A program made the translations under genes and the position numbers. From positions 1-14,267 of the forward strand of contig JAUSIJ010000008.1 in NCBI GenBank assembly GCA_030647855.1: 14,267 nt of DNA, written 5' to 3'. Within the stretch, counting starts at the first letter, position 1; each line of letters starts with the position of its first letter. A model generated the notes under the pieces. That model was not told the origin of the DNA. It worked only from the letters and a program-made list of their open reading frames with translations, and did no database searches. Below, piece by piece: positions 4,348 to 10,523 of this stretch. Origin of the DNA: a bacterium (GTDB lineage: Bacteria; Patescibacteriota; Minisyncoccia; Phycocordibacterales; JAUSIJ01).

Positions 4348-5826
4348 ATGAACAGACAAACTCGATTCTCAATCCCAAAAGAGGTGTTGGACGTCATACA
4401 AGCGCTCCATACGGCGCGCTTTCAAGCATATCTCGTAGGCGGCTGCGTACGCGATCTTTTGCTCGGCATAAAGCCCCGTGATTGGGATATCACCACTAAT
4501 GCAACCCCGGAAGAGATTGTTAAGCTTTTCCCAAAAACTTTTTACGAAAACGCTTACGGTACCGTCGGTATAGTGAATGAGCAAACGACCGACGAGACGC
4601 TCAAGGTAGTCGAGGTTACTCCGTATCGCCTCGAGAGCGAGTATTCCGACTTTCGCCGACCCGACAAAGTGACATGGAGCGATAAATTGGAGGACGATCT
4701 CAAGCGCCGCGATTTCACCGTGAACGCCATGGCCTACGACCCAACAAAAGGACAGACGGTTGACCTTTATAAAGGACAGAGTGACTTAGCGGCAAAAGTT
4801 ATTAGAACCGTCGGCCCTCCGAAAGATCGATTCAGTGAAGATGCGCTCCGAATGCTGCGCGCTGTTCGACTCTCGGCAGAGCTCGGCTTTGCAATCGAAA
4901 CGGAAACCGAAAAAGCGATCGCTCGGCACGCCGAAAACCTCGGTAAGATCTCGGCTGAGAGAATTCGTGACGAATTTATCCGCCTGCTCATGTCAAAGGA
5001 ACCGATGCGCGCTATTGTCAAGCTCGAGAGCCTTGGTTTGCTTTCGCACTTCCTTCCGGAGCTTGAAAAAAGCGTCGGCGTAAAGCAAAACCAAGCCCAT
5101 AAATATGAAGTTTTTGAGCATCTCCTCCGTTCGTTGCAATGTGCAGCCGATAAAAACTGGCCACAGGACATTCGCTTGACAGCCCTCTTTCATGACATTG
5201 GCAAACCACCCACCCGGGAATGGTCAGATGAAAAAGGTGACTGGACTTTTCATGGCCATGAGGTAGTCGGCGCCCGCATGACCAAAAAAATCCTTGAGCG
5301 GCTTCGTTTTTCCAAAGCAGTCGCGGAACGCGTGGTAATGCTCGTCCGATGGCATATGTTTTTTTCCGACGTGGAACAGATCTCGCTCTCGGCTGTTCGA
5401 CGGCTCGTCGCCCATGTCGGTGCTGAAAATATATGGGACCTCATGAACGTACGCGTTTGCGATAGGGTAGGGACTGGTCGCCCCAAGGAAACGCCGTACC
5501 GACTGCGCAAATACAAAGCTATGATCGACATGGTGCTTCGAGACCCTGTCTCTGTCGGAATGCTCAAGATTGACGGCACAGGGGTAATGGAGATCACCAA
5601 GCTGCCGGCGGGCCCTAAGATAGGCCATATATTGCACGCCCTGCTCGATTTGGTGCTCGACGATCCGAAGCGTAATACCAAAGAATTTCTTGAGGGAGAG
5701 GCCTCGAAGCTGGCCAAACTTTCTGACCAAGTACTGAAAACTTACGGCGAACAAGGCAGAACAGCCAAAGAAAAAGAGGAAGAGAAAGAACTGCAAAAAA
5801 TTCTTTCCCGTCACAAAGTTCAGTAG
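4348..5826 (+). CDS. cca: CCA-adding tRNA nucleotidyltransferase with HD domain
   Basis: 492 aa. Class II nucleotidyltransferase: VGGCVRDLLLG (30-40) and the metal-binding DWDIT (45-49); RRDFTVNAMA (120-129) for ribose recognition; EDALRMLRAVR (164-174) is the EDxxR nucleotide-template motif. After the neck and body an HD domain has FHDIGKP (281-287) and FHGHEVVGA (301-309), as in long bacterial CCA enzymes with phosphohydrolase activity. It adds CCA to tRNA 3' ends, needed here because the three tRNA genes lack CCA. A charged C-terminal tail (KEKEEEKELQKIL) follows. No Shine-Dalgarno is seen before ATG 4348; the leader holds a tRNA-Arg 3'-end copy and a strong RNA fold. Confidence 0.95.
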   Translation: MNRQTRFSIPKEVLDVIQALHTARFQAYLVGGCVRDLLLGIKPRDWDITTNATPEEIVKLFPKTFYENAYGTVGIVNEQTTDETLKVVEVTPYRLESEYSDFRRPDKVTWSDKLEDDLKRRDFTVNAMAYDPTKGQTVDLYKGQSDLAAKVIRTVGPPKDRFSEDALRMLRAVRLSAELGFAIETETEKAIARHAENLGKISAERIRDEFIRLLMSKEPMRAIVKLESLGLLSHFLPELEKSVGVKQNQAHKYEVFEHLLRSLQCAADKNWPQDIRLTALFHDIGKPPTREWSDEKGDWTFHGHEVVGARMTKKILERLRFSKAVAERVVMLVRWHMFFSDVEQISLSAVRRLVAHVGAENIWDLMNVRVCDRVGTGRPKETPYRLRKYKAMIDMVLRDPVSVGMLKIDGTGVMEITKLPAGPKIGHILHALLDLVLDDPKRNTKEFLEGEASKLAKLSDQVLKTYGEQGRTAKEKEEEKELQKILSRHKVQ

Positions 5827-5837
5827 ACCAGAGTGTC

Positions 5838-6209
5838 ATGGGTCATAGGAAGGACATGATTAAGTTGTTATACAAAAGAATAATCAGAAAATTTGATCTT
5901 TCGGAGACGCAGCTGAAAGAATTGAGAGTTAGATTAGTTCCAGAAAACATCTGCAAAGGTCCATTCATACAGGGAGAGAAAAGTTGTCCTAACACAACAG
6001 CGTTAGCAATTAAAGAGAAGGTGAGTAGATTTAAAACTGCAGGTGAGGTAAAAAAATTGATGGAGAAATACAGTGTGAAAAACGCTCAATTATGGGCATT
6101 TTACGTAATATTCGACTTCCCGGCAATATTATCCGAAAGATATTTCAAAAAATCTCTTGTAAAGATGAGAAACGCTCTTGGTGAGTTAATTATAGAAAAA
6201 CAAAGTTAA
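5838..6209 (+). CDS. Hypothetical protein, AT-rich orphan
   Basis: 123 aa from ATG 5838, or 117 aa from ATG 5856. Not recognised. It starts 12 nt after the cca stop, so it may be co-transcribed. The protein is basic and mostly helical by composition, with NICKGPFIQGEKSCPNTTALAIKEKVSRF (two Cys, no metal motif) and a C-terminal LWAFYVIFDFPAILSERYFKKSL. The DNA is clearly more AT-rich and A-ending in codon use than cca, suggesting recent acquisition. GGAAGGAC lies directly before ATG 5856, too close for a normal ribosome binding site. Confidence 0.55.
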   Translation: MGHRKDMIKLLYKRIIRKFDLSETQLKELRVRLVPENICKGPFIQGEKSCPNTTALAIKEKVSRFKTAGEVKKLMEKYSVKNAQLWAFYVIFDFPAILSERYFKKSLVKMRNALGELIIEKQS

Positions 6210-6237
6210 GTCAAAATCACCCCCTTCGGAAGTAGAA

Positions 6238-6282
6238 ATAAAAAAAACCGCCTAAGCAGTTTTGAGAACATGCTAGGCGGTT
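6238..6282 (-). terminator. Intrinsic terminator for minus-strand transcription
   Basis: AACCGCCTA (6246-6254) pairs with TAGGCGGTT (6274-6282), with an inner GCA/TGC after a bulge. On the minus strand the stem is followed by eight T (positions 6247-6240). On the plus strand there is no T run. It would end transcripts coming from the xth remnant. Confidence 0.75.
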
Positions 6283-6539
6283 GAAAGAGCCGCCCAGTGA
6301 GAAATTAATCCAGGTTTGGTATCACTTAACTTTTAAGTGGAAGATAGTGTTGTTGATACGTACCTCGTTAGATCATTCCTGACCAGATGGTCTTTCGAAA
6401 AGAGCGCGCAGAACTCTTTTCTTTCAAAGAACACATGCCGCCAGTGTACTGGAGAATAAAAATTGTACACTTTTGGCCTGCTCCCATTTTAACGAATGCT
6501 TCAAGTCATGTAAAGGACATAATTGGGGATAAATGTCCT
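6283..6539. other. Gene-poor stretch with inverted repeats
   Basis: No convincing gene on either strand. Inverted repeats: CACTTAA-CTT-TTAAGTG (6323-6339), GACCA/TGGTC near 6380, and TAAAGGACAT (6511-6520)/ATGTCCTTTA (6533-6542) with a 12-nt loop at the very end of the xth remnant. The last could be a weak terminator for the remnant. Confidence 0.4.
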
Positions 6540-6935
6540 TTATATGGGACAGCCCCGGCCGAGCTCTATTTCAAGGCCGATTGGGCAATGATCCGAACCG
6601 AGCACCTGTGGATAAGTCGAGACTTCTCTGATCTTTGGAGCAAGATCAGAGCTCACAAAGAAATAATCTATCCTCCATCCGATATTACGCTCGCGTGATG
6701 CCGTCTTCATATCCCAATATGTATAAACCTCTCGCTTGCTGGGATAGCGGTAGCAGTAGCTGTCGACATAACCGTGTCGTTCCACTTCATCAATCCGGAT
6801 TAGAACTTTACCAAAAAAATTGGTAAATTTATGACTGATGATTTCGTACAAACGCTCATGCAGAGAAGCCTTGCTCGTTAAACCTCTAACGGGGTTGACA
6901 CTTTTAAGACCCGGTCTATAGTAAAGACAGAACAC
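6540..6935 (-). pseudogene. xth: Exodeoxyribonuclease III remnant (C-terminal part only)
   Basis: 131 aa frame. The second half is unmistakably the C-terminus of ExoIII-type AP endonucleases: HGYVDSY.YRYPSKREVYTYWD, ARERN-like SRERNIGWRIDYFFVSSDLAPKI, then VLGSDHCPIGLEIEL with the conserved WRIDY Asp and GSDHCP Asp-His. The N-terminal catalytic half (metal-binding Glu of LQETK, active-site Tyr, GDxN) is missing, and the first 45 residues do not resemble ExoIII. ExoIII is normally about 255 aa. It is therefore a 3' remnant. A strong plus-strand promoter (6895-6922) for the next gene lies across its 5' end, so rearrangement that brought in that gene may have removed the N-terminal half. Confidence 0.75.
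6895..6922 (+). promoter_or_regulatory. Strong sigma70-type promoter
   Basis: A perfect TTGACA (6895-6900), a 16-nt spacer and TATAGT (6917-6922). It is the most canonical promoter in the window and points at the gene starting at 6999, giving about a 70-nt leader. It lies inside the xth remnant frame on the other strand. Confidence 0.7.
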
Positions 6936-6998
6936 ATCTTTTCAGCTCATCTCTATCCGCGTGGGAAGGATGTCGCTGATACACTGAAAGGACTTGCC

Positions 6999-7616
6999 AT
7001 GGAAAGGGCAACCCTCATGGATGCGGTGGGATCACCAGTCAACGTCGCATTGGCGGAGGAGGAACTCCGAAAACGGGTCAGACGCTCAGGTGTCTCTCGA
7101 TCGAACTTGCAGCTTCTCCTTTCCGGAGGGCTGACGTCGGCGCTTTTCCGAGCCGAGATCTCGGGAATCGACCGTCAGTGGTTCGATATTTCACTCATGC
7201 GAAACGAGACGCGAAGTGTATCACGTAAGGCTCAAGCGGCCACGAACGAGCAGATCAAAAAGCTCGAGTTGCAGCTCGTTCAGAGCCGGATGACAGAGAA
7301 GCGCTTCCGGGAGATCCTTGAATCGGGCCTTCTCGACGAGTTGCTTAAGGCGGAGCCCTTGAGCATCTGCCGGGAGACCTTTTTTAAGGCGCTCCATCAG
7401 GATGACACACGATGCGAGGGCTGCTGCGTCGCTCGTCGTGAGCGAGGTTCTCAGTACTGCTCATCTTGCTGGACCAAACTTTTCGGTTTCGACCAGCCAC
7501 TCAATAAGCCAGCGGCACATCTAAGCCCTCCGGTGGAAACCGAAGATTTCCATCATGATCTGGATCTCGACGCCGAAGGAGACTGGCAATACGCCATGCA
7601 CCTGCTCGAACAGTAG
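6999..7616 (+). CDS. Hypothetical protein with C-terminal zinc ribbon
   Basis: 205 aa, not recognised. ATG 6999 has GAAAGGA about 7 nt upstream. The N-terminal half is charged and helical; EQIKKLELQLVQSRMTEKRFREILESGLLDELL (about 84-116) could be a coiled coil. A zinc-ribbon-like group follows: Cys139-x2-Cys142 (Cys143) and Cys154-x2-Cys157 in CEGCCVARRERGSQYCSSCW. The tail is acidic and His-rich (HHDLDLDAEGDW). It has its own TTGACA promoter and an intrinsic terminator right after the stop, so it is a free-standing unit. Nucleic-acid or protein binding is plausible but unproven. Confidence 0.65.
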   Translation: MERATLMDAVGSPVNVALAEEELRKRVRRSGVSRSNLQLLLSGGLTSALFRAEISGIDRQWFDISLMRNETRSVSRKAQAATNEQIKKLELQLVQSRMTEKRFREILESGLLDELLKAEPLSICRETFFKALHQDDTRCEGCCVARRERGSQYCSSCWTKLFGFDQPLNKPAAHLSPPVETEDFHHDLDLDAEGDWQYAMHLLEQ

Positions 7617-7877
7617 AAGGAGACCAAATACATACAACCCTTCATGAGGCGAAGGGTTGTTTTTTAAGAAAAAAATCCGCTCTTTGCGAGCGGATTTTGT
7701 GCGAGTGCGATCGCGGTACTCATCAGTATCGTTTAGTTTACGCAAGATCCTTACAGCTTCCTTTACTTTTTTGACCACCGAACCGGGAAGGGCATCATGG
7801 TCAAGAACCGACTTTCGCACAATTTGGTTGAGCAAACCAAGCGCCCAGCGCTCTATTTCGCTCTTTCTTGATCTCAC
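7521..7877 (-). CDS. Hypothetical GTG-start gene running through terminators (possibly truncated)
   Basis: 118-aa frame from GTG 7877, chosen because AAGGAG lies 5 nt upstream, a strong ribosome binding site. The first 60 residues (RKSEIERWALGLLNQIVRK..., VVKKVKEAVRILRKLN) look like a small helical protein; no family recognised. After that the frame crosses the minus-strand terminator hairpin (7672-7698), then the convergent gene's terminator and its last 96 bp, so the final 50 residues are doubtful. A one-base change in the T7 run at the terminator would give a TAA at once, so a frameshift or a transcript without a stop codon is possible. The start is better supported than the end. Confidence 0.4.
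   Translation of the reverse strand: MRSRKSEIERWALGLLNQIVRKSVLDHDALPGSVVKKVKEAVRILRKLNDTDEYRDRTRTKSARKERIFFLKNNPSPHEGLYVFGLLLLFEQVHGVLPVSFGVEIQIMMEIFGFHRRA
7635..7665 (+). terminator. Intrinsic terminator of the zinc-ribbon gene
   Basis: CAACCCTTC (7635-7643), loop ATGAGGC, GAAGGGTTG (7651-7659), then six T. It lies 18 bp after the stop codon at 7616. Confidence 0.9.
7672..7698 (-). terminator. Second intrinsic terminator, minus-strand (bidirectional shape)
   Basis: AAAATCCGCTC / GAGCGGATTTT, 11 bp around the 5-nt loop TTTGC. On the minus strand the stem runs into seven T, so it would stop transcripts from 7877 about 145 nt before that frame's stop codon. Confidence 0.8.
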
Positions 7878-7963
7878 CGCAGCTCCTTAATCTTTTCTAA
7901 AGTAATTCTACTCCAAAAAAATTAAAGAAAAACCCATCGATTAGTTTCGGGGGGTTGTCTCGG

Positions 7964-8419
7964 CTATCGATCTGGGTCGCCCATACACTCGTCCGGAACC
8001 TCGGTAAGCTTCTGGAGAGTAACACCGCTTATAATTTCGGCTTCATCTTCTCCAAAGCCGAAACACGTACCCTCAGCCCTTGGGAAACAGTGGTCTCTCC
8101 ACCAGGCGGCTGCAGCAGGAGCATGACGCACAAGGATAGCGATGGCTTCGGCTTGCGGAACGCTGTAGCCATAGCGGTTAAACCTAAGCGGTTCTTTTGA
8201 CACCACTCCTATTTCACTGCCACTGTCAGGATAACCACAGACTGGATCGCACGGTAGTTCAAGCCCAACCCATGCTCTCCGTACTTCAAGAGGGGCCTCG
8301 CCGGCCGGTATCTTGATTATTCGTATTCGACCGGTCGCCTTGGGCGTCGGCTCATTTTCGAGCCGCTTGTCGCAGAGATGATTGCTACACCGTGCACACT
8401 TTTCTCTCGCTTGGCACAT
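7964..8419 (-). CDS. Conserved hypothetical protein (Patescibacteria-type family)
   Basis: 151 aa from ATG 8419, chosen because GGAGG lies 4 nt upstream; an ATG at 8446 has no such site. A Cys-rich N-terminus (CQAREKCARCSNHLC) is followed by RIRIIKIPAGEAPLEVRRAWVGLELPCDP, SVPQAEAIAILVRHAPAAAAWWRDH, FGFGEDEAEIISGV and a final MGDPDR. From memory this order (IP.G.AP..VR.AWVG..LPCDP, PQAEAI, AA.WW, F.F..DE.EI) belongs to a family of uncharacterised proteins frequent in Parcubacteria. No enzymatic motif is apparent. The 86-bp gap to the next gene on the left holds nothing clear. Confidence 0.7.
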   Translation of the reverse strand: MCQAREKCARCSNHLCDKRLENEPTPKATGRIRIIKIPAGEAPLEVRRAWVGLELPCDPVCGYPDSGSEIGVVSKEPLRFNRYGYSVPQAEAIAILVRHAPAAAAWWRDHCFPRAEGTCFGFGEDEAEIISGVTLQKLTEVPDECMGDPDR

Positions 8420-8475
8420 TAAGCCTCCGTTATGTTCTGCACTCATAGTACGACAATCGGACAGTAAAGAAAATG

Positions 8476-9375
8476 CTACTCCTTGCCTCTGTTATGAAAC
8501 CGTTTGTGCACCTCTTTTAAATGTTTATCGGTAAGATGAGTATAGATCTGGGTTGTGGAGATATTGGCGTGCCCAAGCATCATTTGTACCGAACGCAGAT
8601 CTGCGCCGTTTTGCAGCAGATCGGTGGCGAAACTGTGTCGAATGACGTGCGGCGTCACTTTTTTTGAAATACCAGCCTTGATGGCATAGTGTTTTACAAT
8701 TCGTTCGACCGAACGAGACGTGAGCGGAGAGGTTTCCTTGCTTTTGTTGCGGTGTCGCACAAAAAGGGCGTCGTGCATATCTTTGCGTGCTTCAAGGTAT
8801 GATTTGACTGCTTTTTTTGCGTCATCCGATAGAAACACCACCCGGACTTTGTCGCCCTTTCCTCTGACAGAGAGTTCATCATGTTTGAGATTGATATCCC
8901 GAGGCAAGGCGCAGAGCTCGGAAACACGAAGGCCGGTCGAGAAAAACAACTCGAGAATAGCTTTGTCCCGCAGCGACTTAAGATCTTTACCGCTTGAGGC
9001 ACCGATCAAACGCTCAAGCTCATCGTGGGTAATAAGATCAAGTGATCTTTCTGGGATTTTGGCGAGCTCGATGCGCTCCGGCGCGAGCGACTCGATCCCG
9101 CGCCGAGAGAGATACTTGAGAAACGTGCGCAGGGCGATGAGATAATAATTCTGGGTTTTTCGCTTCATGGTGTCACCTACGCCCGGCTGGCGGTTGAGCC
9201 ATAGTCGGAACTCGCGCACGAGCTCGTCCGTCACCGACTTCGGAATCGAGGCCCTGGTCTGATTCAAAAAGCGAGTCAGATAGCGGTCATAGCTCTCGAT
9301 AGTCTTTAAACTTCGCCCCCGCTCAATTTCGAGATGTTCCAGAAACTCGCGTTTTAATTCTTGAAGTGTAGCCAT
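8476..9375 (-). CDS. xerD: XerC/XerD-like tyrosine recombinase
   Basis: 299 aa, the usual Xer length. N-terminal SAM-like core-binding domain (LKREFLEHLEIERGRSLKTIESY, 1-90) and a C-terminal catalytic domain with Arg150 (FSTGLRVSEL), Lys173/176 (RGKGDKVR), His243-x2-Arg246 (PHVIRHSFAT), His269 (LGHANISTTQIYTH) and the nucleophile Tyr278. A complete active site suggests chromosome dimer resolution at dif, perhaps as the single Xer of a reduced genome; XerC versus XerD cannot be told apart. No dif-like site was seen nearby. It diverges from rpsO across a 100-bp gap; a TACAAT hexamer lies about 35 nt upstream. No Shine-Dalgarno. Confidence 0.9.
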   Translation of the reverse strand: MATLQELKREFLEHLEIERGRSLKTIESYDRYLTRFLNQTRASIPKSVTDELVREFRLWLNRQPGVGDTMKRKTQNYYLIALRTFLKYLSRRGIESLAPERIELAKIPERSLDLITHDELERLIGASSGKDLKSLRDKAILELFFSTGLRVSELCALPRDINLKHDELSVRGKGDKVRVVFLSDDAKKAVKSYLEARKDMHDALFVRHRNKSKETSPLTSRSVERIVKHYAIKAGISKKVTPHVIRHSFATDLLQNGADLRSVQMMLGHANISTTQIYTHLTDKHLKEVHKRFHNRGKE

Positions 9376-9460
9376 GCTAGAAGCCGAATATTGTGCGACA
9401 TTACCCCTTGATTGTACTATGAAACACTGCCGGTTTTTCGACTTGCAGAGATAACTGTTT

Positions 9461-9466
9461 TATGCT
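9461..9466 (+). promoter_or_regulatory. -10 box for rpsO
   Basis: TATGCT directly precedes ATG 9467. Transcription would start near 9473, downstream of that ATG, which favours ATG 9479 as the real start with a leader of about 6 nt. Confidence 0.4.
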
Positions 9467-9478
9467 ATGGTTAAAAAG

Positions 9479-9754
9479 ATGTTAACCAAACGTCAAAAGA
9501 ACAGGGTTATCGGTGAAACCAAGGTCCATGACACGGACACTGGTTCTCCTGAAGTCCAGATCGGCCTCCTTACGCGGAGAATTGAGGAATTGACCGATCA
9601 CCTCAAGAAACATCAGAAAGACAAACACTCTCGGCGAGGGCTTTTGCAGATGGTGGCAAATCGTCAGACGCTCGTGAAATATCTTCAAAAGAAGAGCGCG
9701 CGCCGCTACAACGCCATCGCCAAGAAGCTCAATCTGCGCAAAAGAGAAAAATAA
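9479..9754 (+). CDS. rpsO: 30S ribosomal protein uS15
   Basis: 91 aa from ATG 9479. An in-frame ATG at 9467 would add MVKK; 9479 gives the same distance to the conserved DTGSPEVQ as in E. coli S15. Signature segments DTGSPEVQIGLLTRRIEELTDHLKKHQKDKHSRRGLLQMVANRQTLVKYL are intact; these helices bind 16S rRNA helices 20-22. It is the head of a plus-strand block leading to pnp, the classic rpsO-pnp linkage of bacteria, here with a NYN-domain gene between them. The 78-bp gap downstream is T-rich but without a terminator hairpin. Confidence 0.96.
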   Translation: MLTKRQKNRVIGETKVHDTDTGSPEVQIGLLTRRIEELTDHLKKHQKDKHSRRGLLQMVANRQTLVKYLQKKSARRYNAIAKKLNLRKREK

Positions 9755-9820
9755 AATGTCCGTTCTTTACAATTGCATAGGGTCCTTTTTTTAGTTTTTT
9801 CTTTATTAATTTTTACTTTT

Positions 9821-9826
9821 TAATTT
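9821..9826 (+). promoter_or_regulatory. -10-like box for a leaderless NYN mRNA
   Basis: TAATTT lies exactly 6 nt before ATG 9833, the same spacing as at 2977 and 13705. The AT-rich surroundings make the hexamer weak on its own. Confidence 0.35.
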
Positions 9827-9832
9827 TATTAC

Positions 9833-10375
9833 ATGGCTGTAGTCAAACATAAGGAACAGCGTGTCGGTATTTTTATCGATACGCAAAATCTCTACCATAG
9901 CGCCAAGAATTTATACAAAGCGCGCGTCAATTTCGGACAAGTGCTCAAAGAAGCGCTCGCCAACCGAGTACTCATCAGAGCCATCGCCTACGTCATTACG
10001 ACGGAAAGCGGCGAGGAACAAGGTTTTTTTGATGCCTTGGTCAAGATCGGAATCGAAACCAAAACCAAAAATCTCCAGATCTTCGCCGGTGGGGCGAAAA
10101 AAGCTGACTGGGATGTGGGGCTCGCCGTTGATGCGATTAAGCTTGGGCCGAAACTCGACACGGTGATCATTGCTTCGGGAGACGGCGATTTCATTCCGCT
10201 CGTCGAATACCTGAAGATCAACCAAGGATGCCAAGTGGAAGTCATTGCTTTCGGCAAATCCTCATCGGGGAAACTCATTGAAGCGGCAGACGATTTTATC
10301 GACATGTGCGCCGACCCGAAAAAGTTTCTGATCGGCACCTATAGATCAGAACGCCGGCCAATAAAGAGCCCGTAA
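9833..10375 (+). CDS. NYN-domain (LabA/DUF88-like) predicted ribonuclease
   Basis: 180 aa with the PIN-like NYN fold: VGIFIDTQNLYH (Asp16, Asn19), ADWDVGLAVDAIKL (Asp92, Asp94, Asp100) and VIIASGDGDFIPLVEYL (Asp117, Asp119), the acidic set expected to bind metal. After GCQVEVIAFG...LIEAADDFIDM the protein ends with a short basic tail. LabA-type NYN proteins are thought to cleave RNA. Its place between rpsO and pnp suggests a role in RNA turnover or rRNA/mRNA processing. An intrinsic terminator separates it from pnp. Confidence 0.88.
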   Translation: MAVVKHKEQRVGIFIDTQNLYHSAKNLYKARVNFGQVLKEALANRVLIRAIAYVITTESGEEQGFFDALVKIGIETKTKNLQIFAGGAKKADWDVGLAVDAIKLGPKLDTVIIASGDGDFIPLVEYLKINQGCQVEVIAFGKSSSGKLIEAADDFIDMCADPKKFLIGTYRSERRPIKSP

Positions 10376-10380
10376 GAAGG

Positions 10381-10408
10381 GCAAAAAAACCCGCACGGGG
10401 TTTTTTGC
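10381..10408 (+). terminator. Intrinsic terminator between the NYN gene and pnp
   Basis: GCAAAAAAACCC, loop GCAC, GGGGTTTTTTGC: A-rich and T-rich arms pair around a GC core and give a T run at 10401-10406. It begins 5 bp after the stop at 10375. Confidence 0.8.
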
Positions 10409-10425
10409 TTTTAAATCGCGAGATC

Positions 10426-10445
10426 TGTTACACTGCACATATTAT
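10426..10445 (+). promoter_or_regulatory. pnp promoter
   Basis: TGT-TACACT (10426-10434) is an extended -10, with TTGCTT 18 nt upstream as a weak -35 inside the terminator; +1 would be near 10441. A second -10-like TATTAT lies at 10440-10445. Either gives a leader of about 70-80 nt to ATG 10524. Confidence 0.45.
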
Positions 10446-10461
10446 AAGTAGCCGGTTATGG

Positions 10462-10509
10462 TTTCCAGATTCATAGATTTGAGCACACCTCAAGTCTGCC
10501 ATCTGGAAA
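10462..10509 (+). promoter_or_regulatory. Long leader hairpin of pnp (putative autoregulatory element)
   Basis: TTTCCAGAT (10462-10470) pairs perfectly with ATCTGGAAA (10501-10509). Inside, AGATTTGAG (10475-10483) pairs with CTCAAGTCT (10489-10497) with one G-U, loop CACAC. Only a small internal loop (TCAT/GCC) separates the two 9-bp stems. The structure ends 14 nt before ATG 10524. In E. coli a long leader hairpin of pnp is cut by RNase III and then used by PNPase to repress its own mRNA; this looks like the functional counterpart. Confidence 0.6.
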
Positions 10510-10523
10510 TCAAGCCTCGAAGT

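Noticed and set aside
6608-6616. Perfect DnaA box (TGTGGATAA) inside the xth remnant
   Set aside because: It is isolated, without AT-rich DNA or parS nearby; likely chance.
6387-6698. 103-aa plus-strand frame
   Set aside because: It overlaps the ExoIII remnant in antisense, has no ribosome binding site and no recognisable protein features.
10458-10523. 22-codon N-terminal extension of PNPase
   Set aside because: The segment is occupied by a strong leader hairpin, and ATG 10524 gives the standard PNPase N-terminus.
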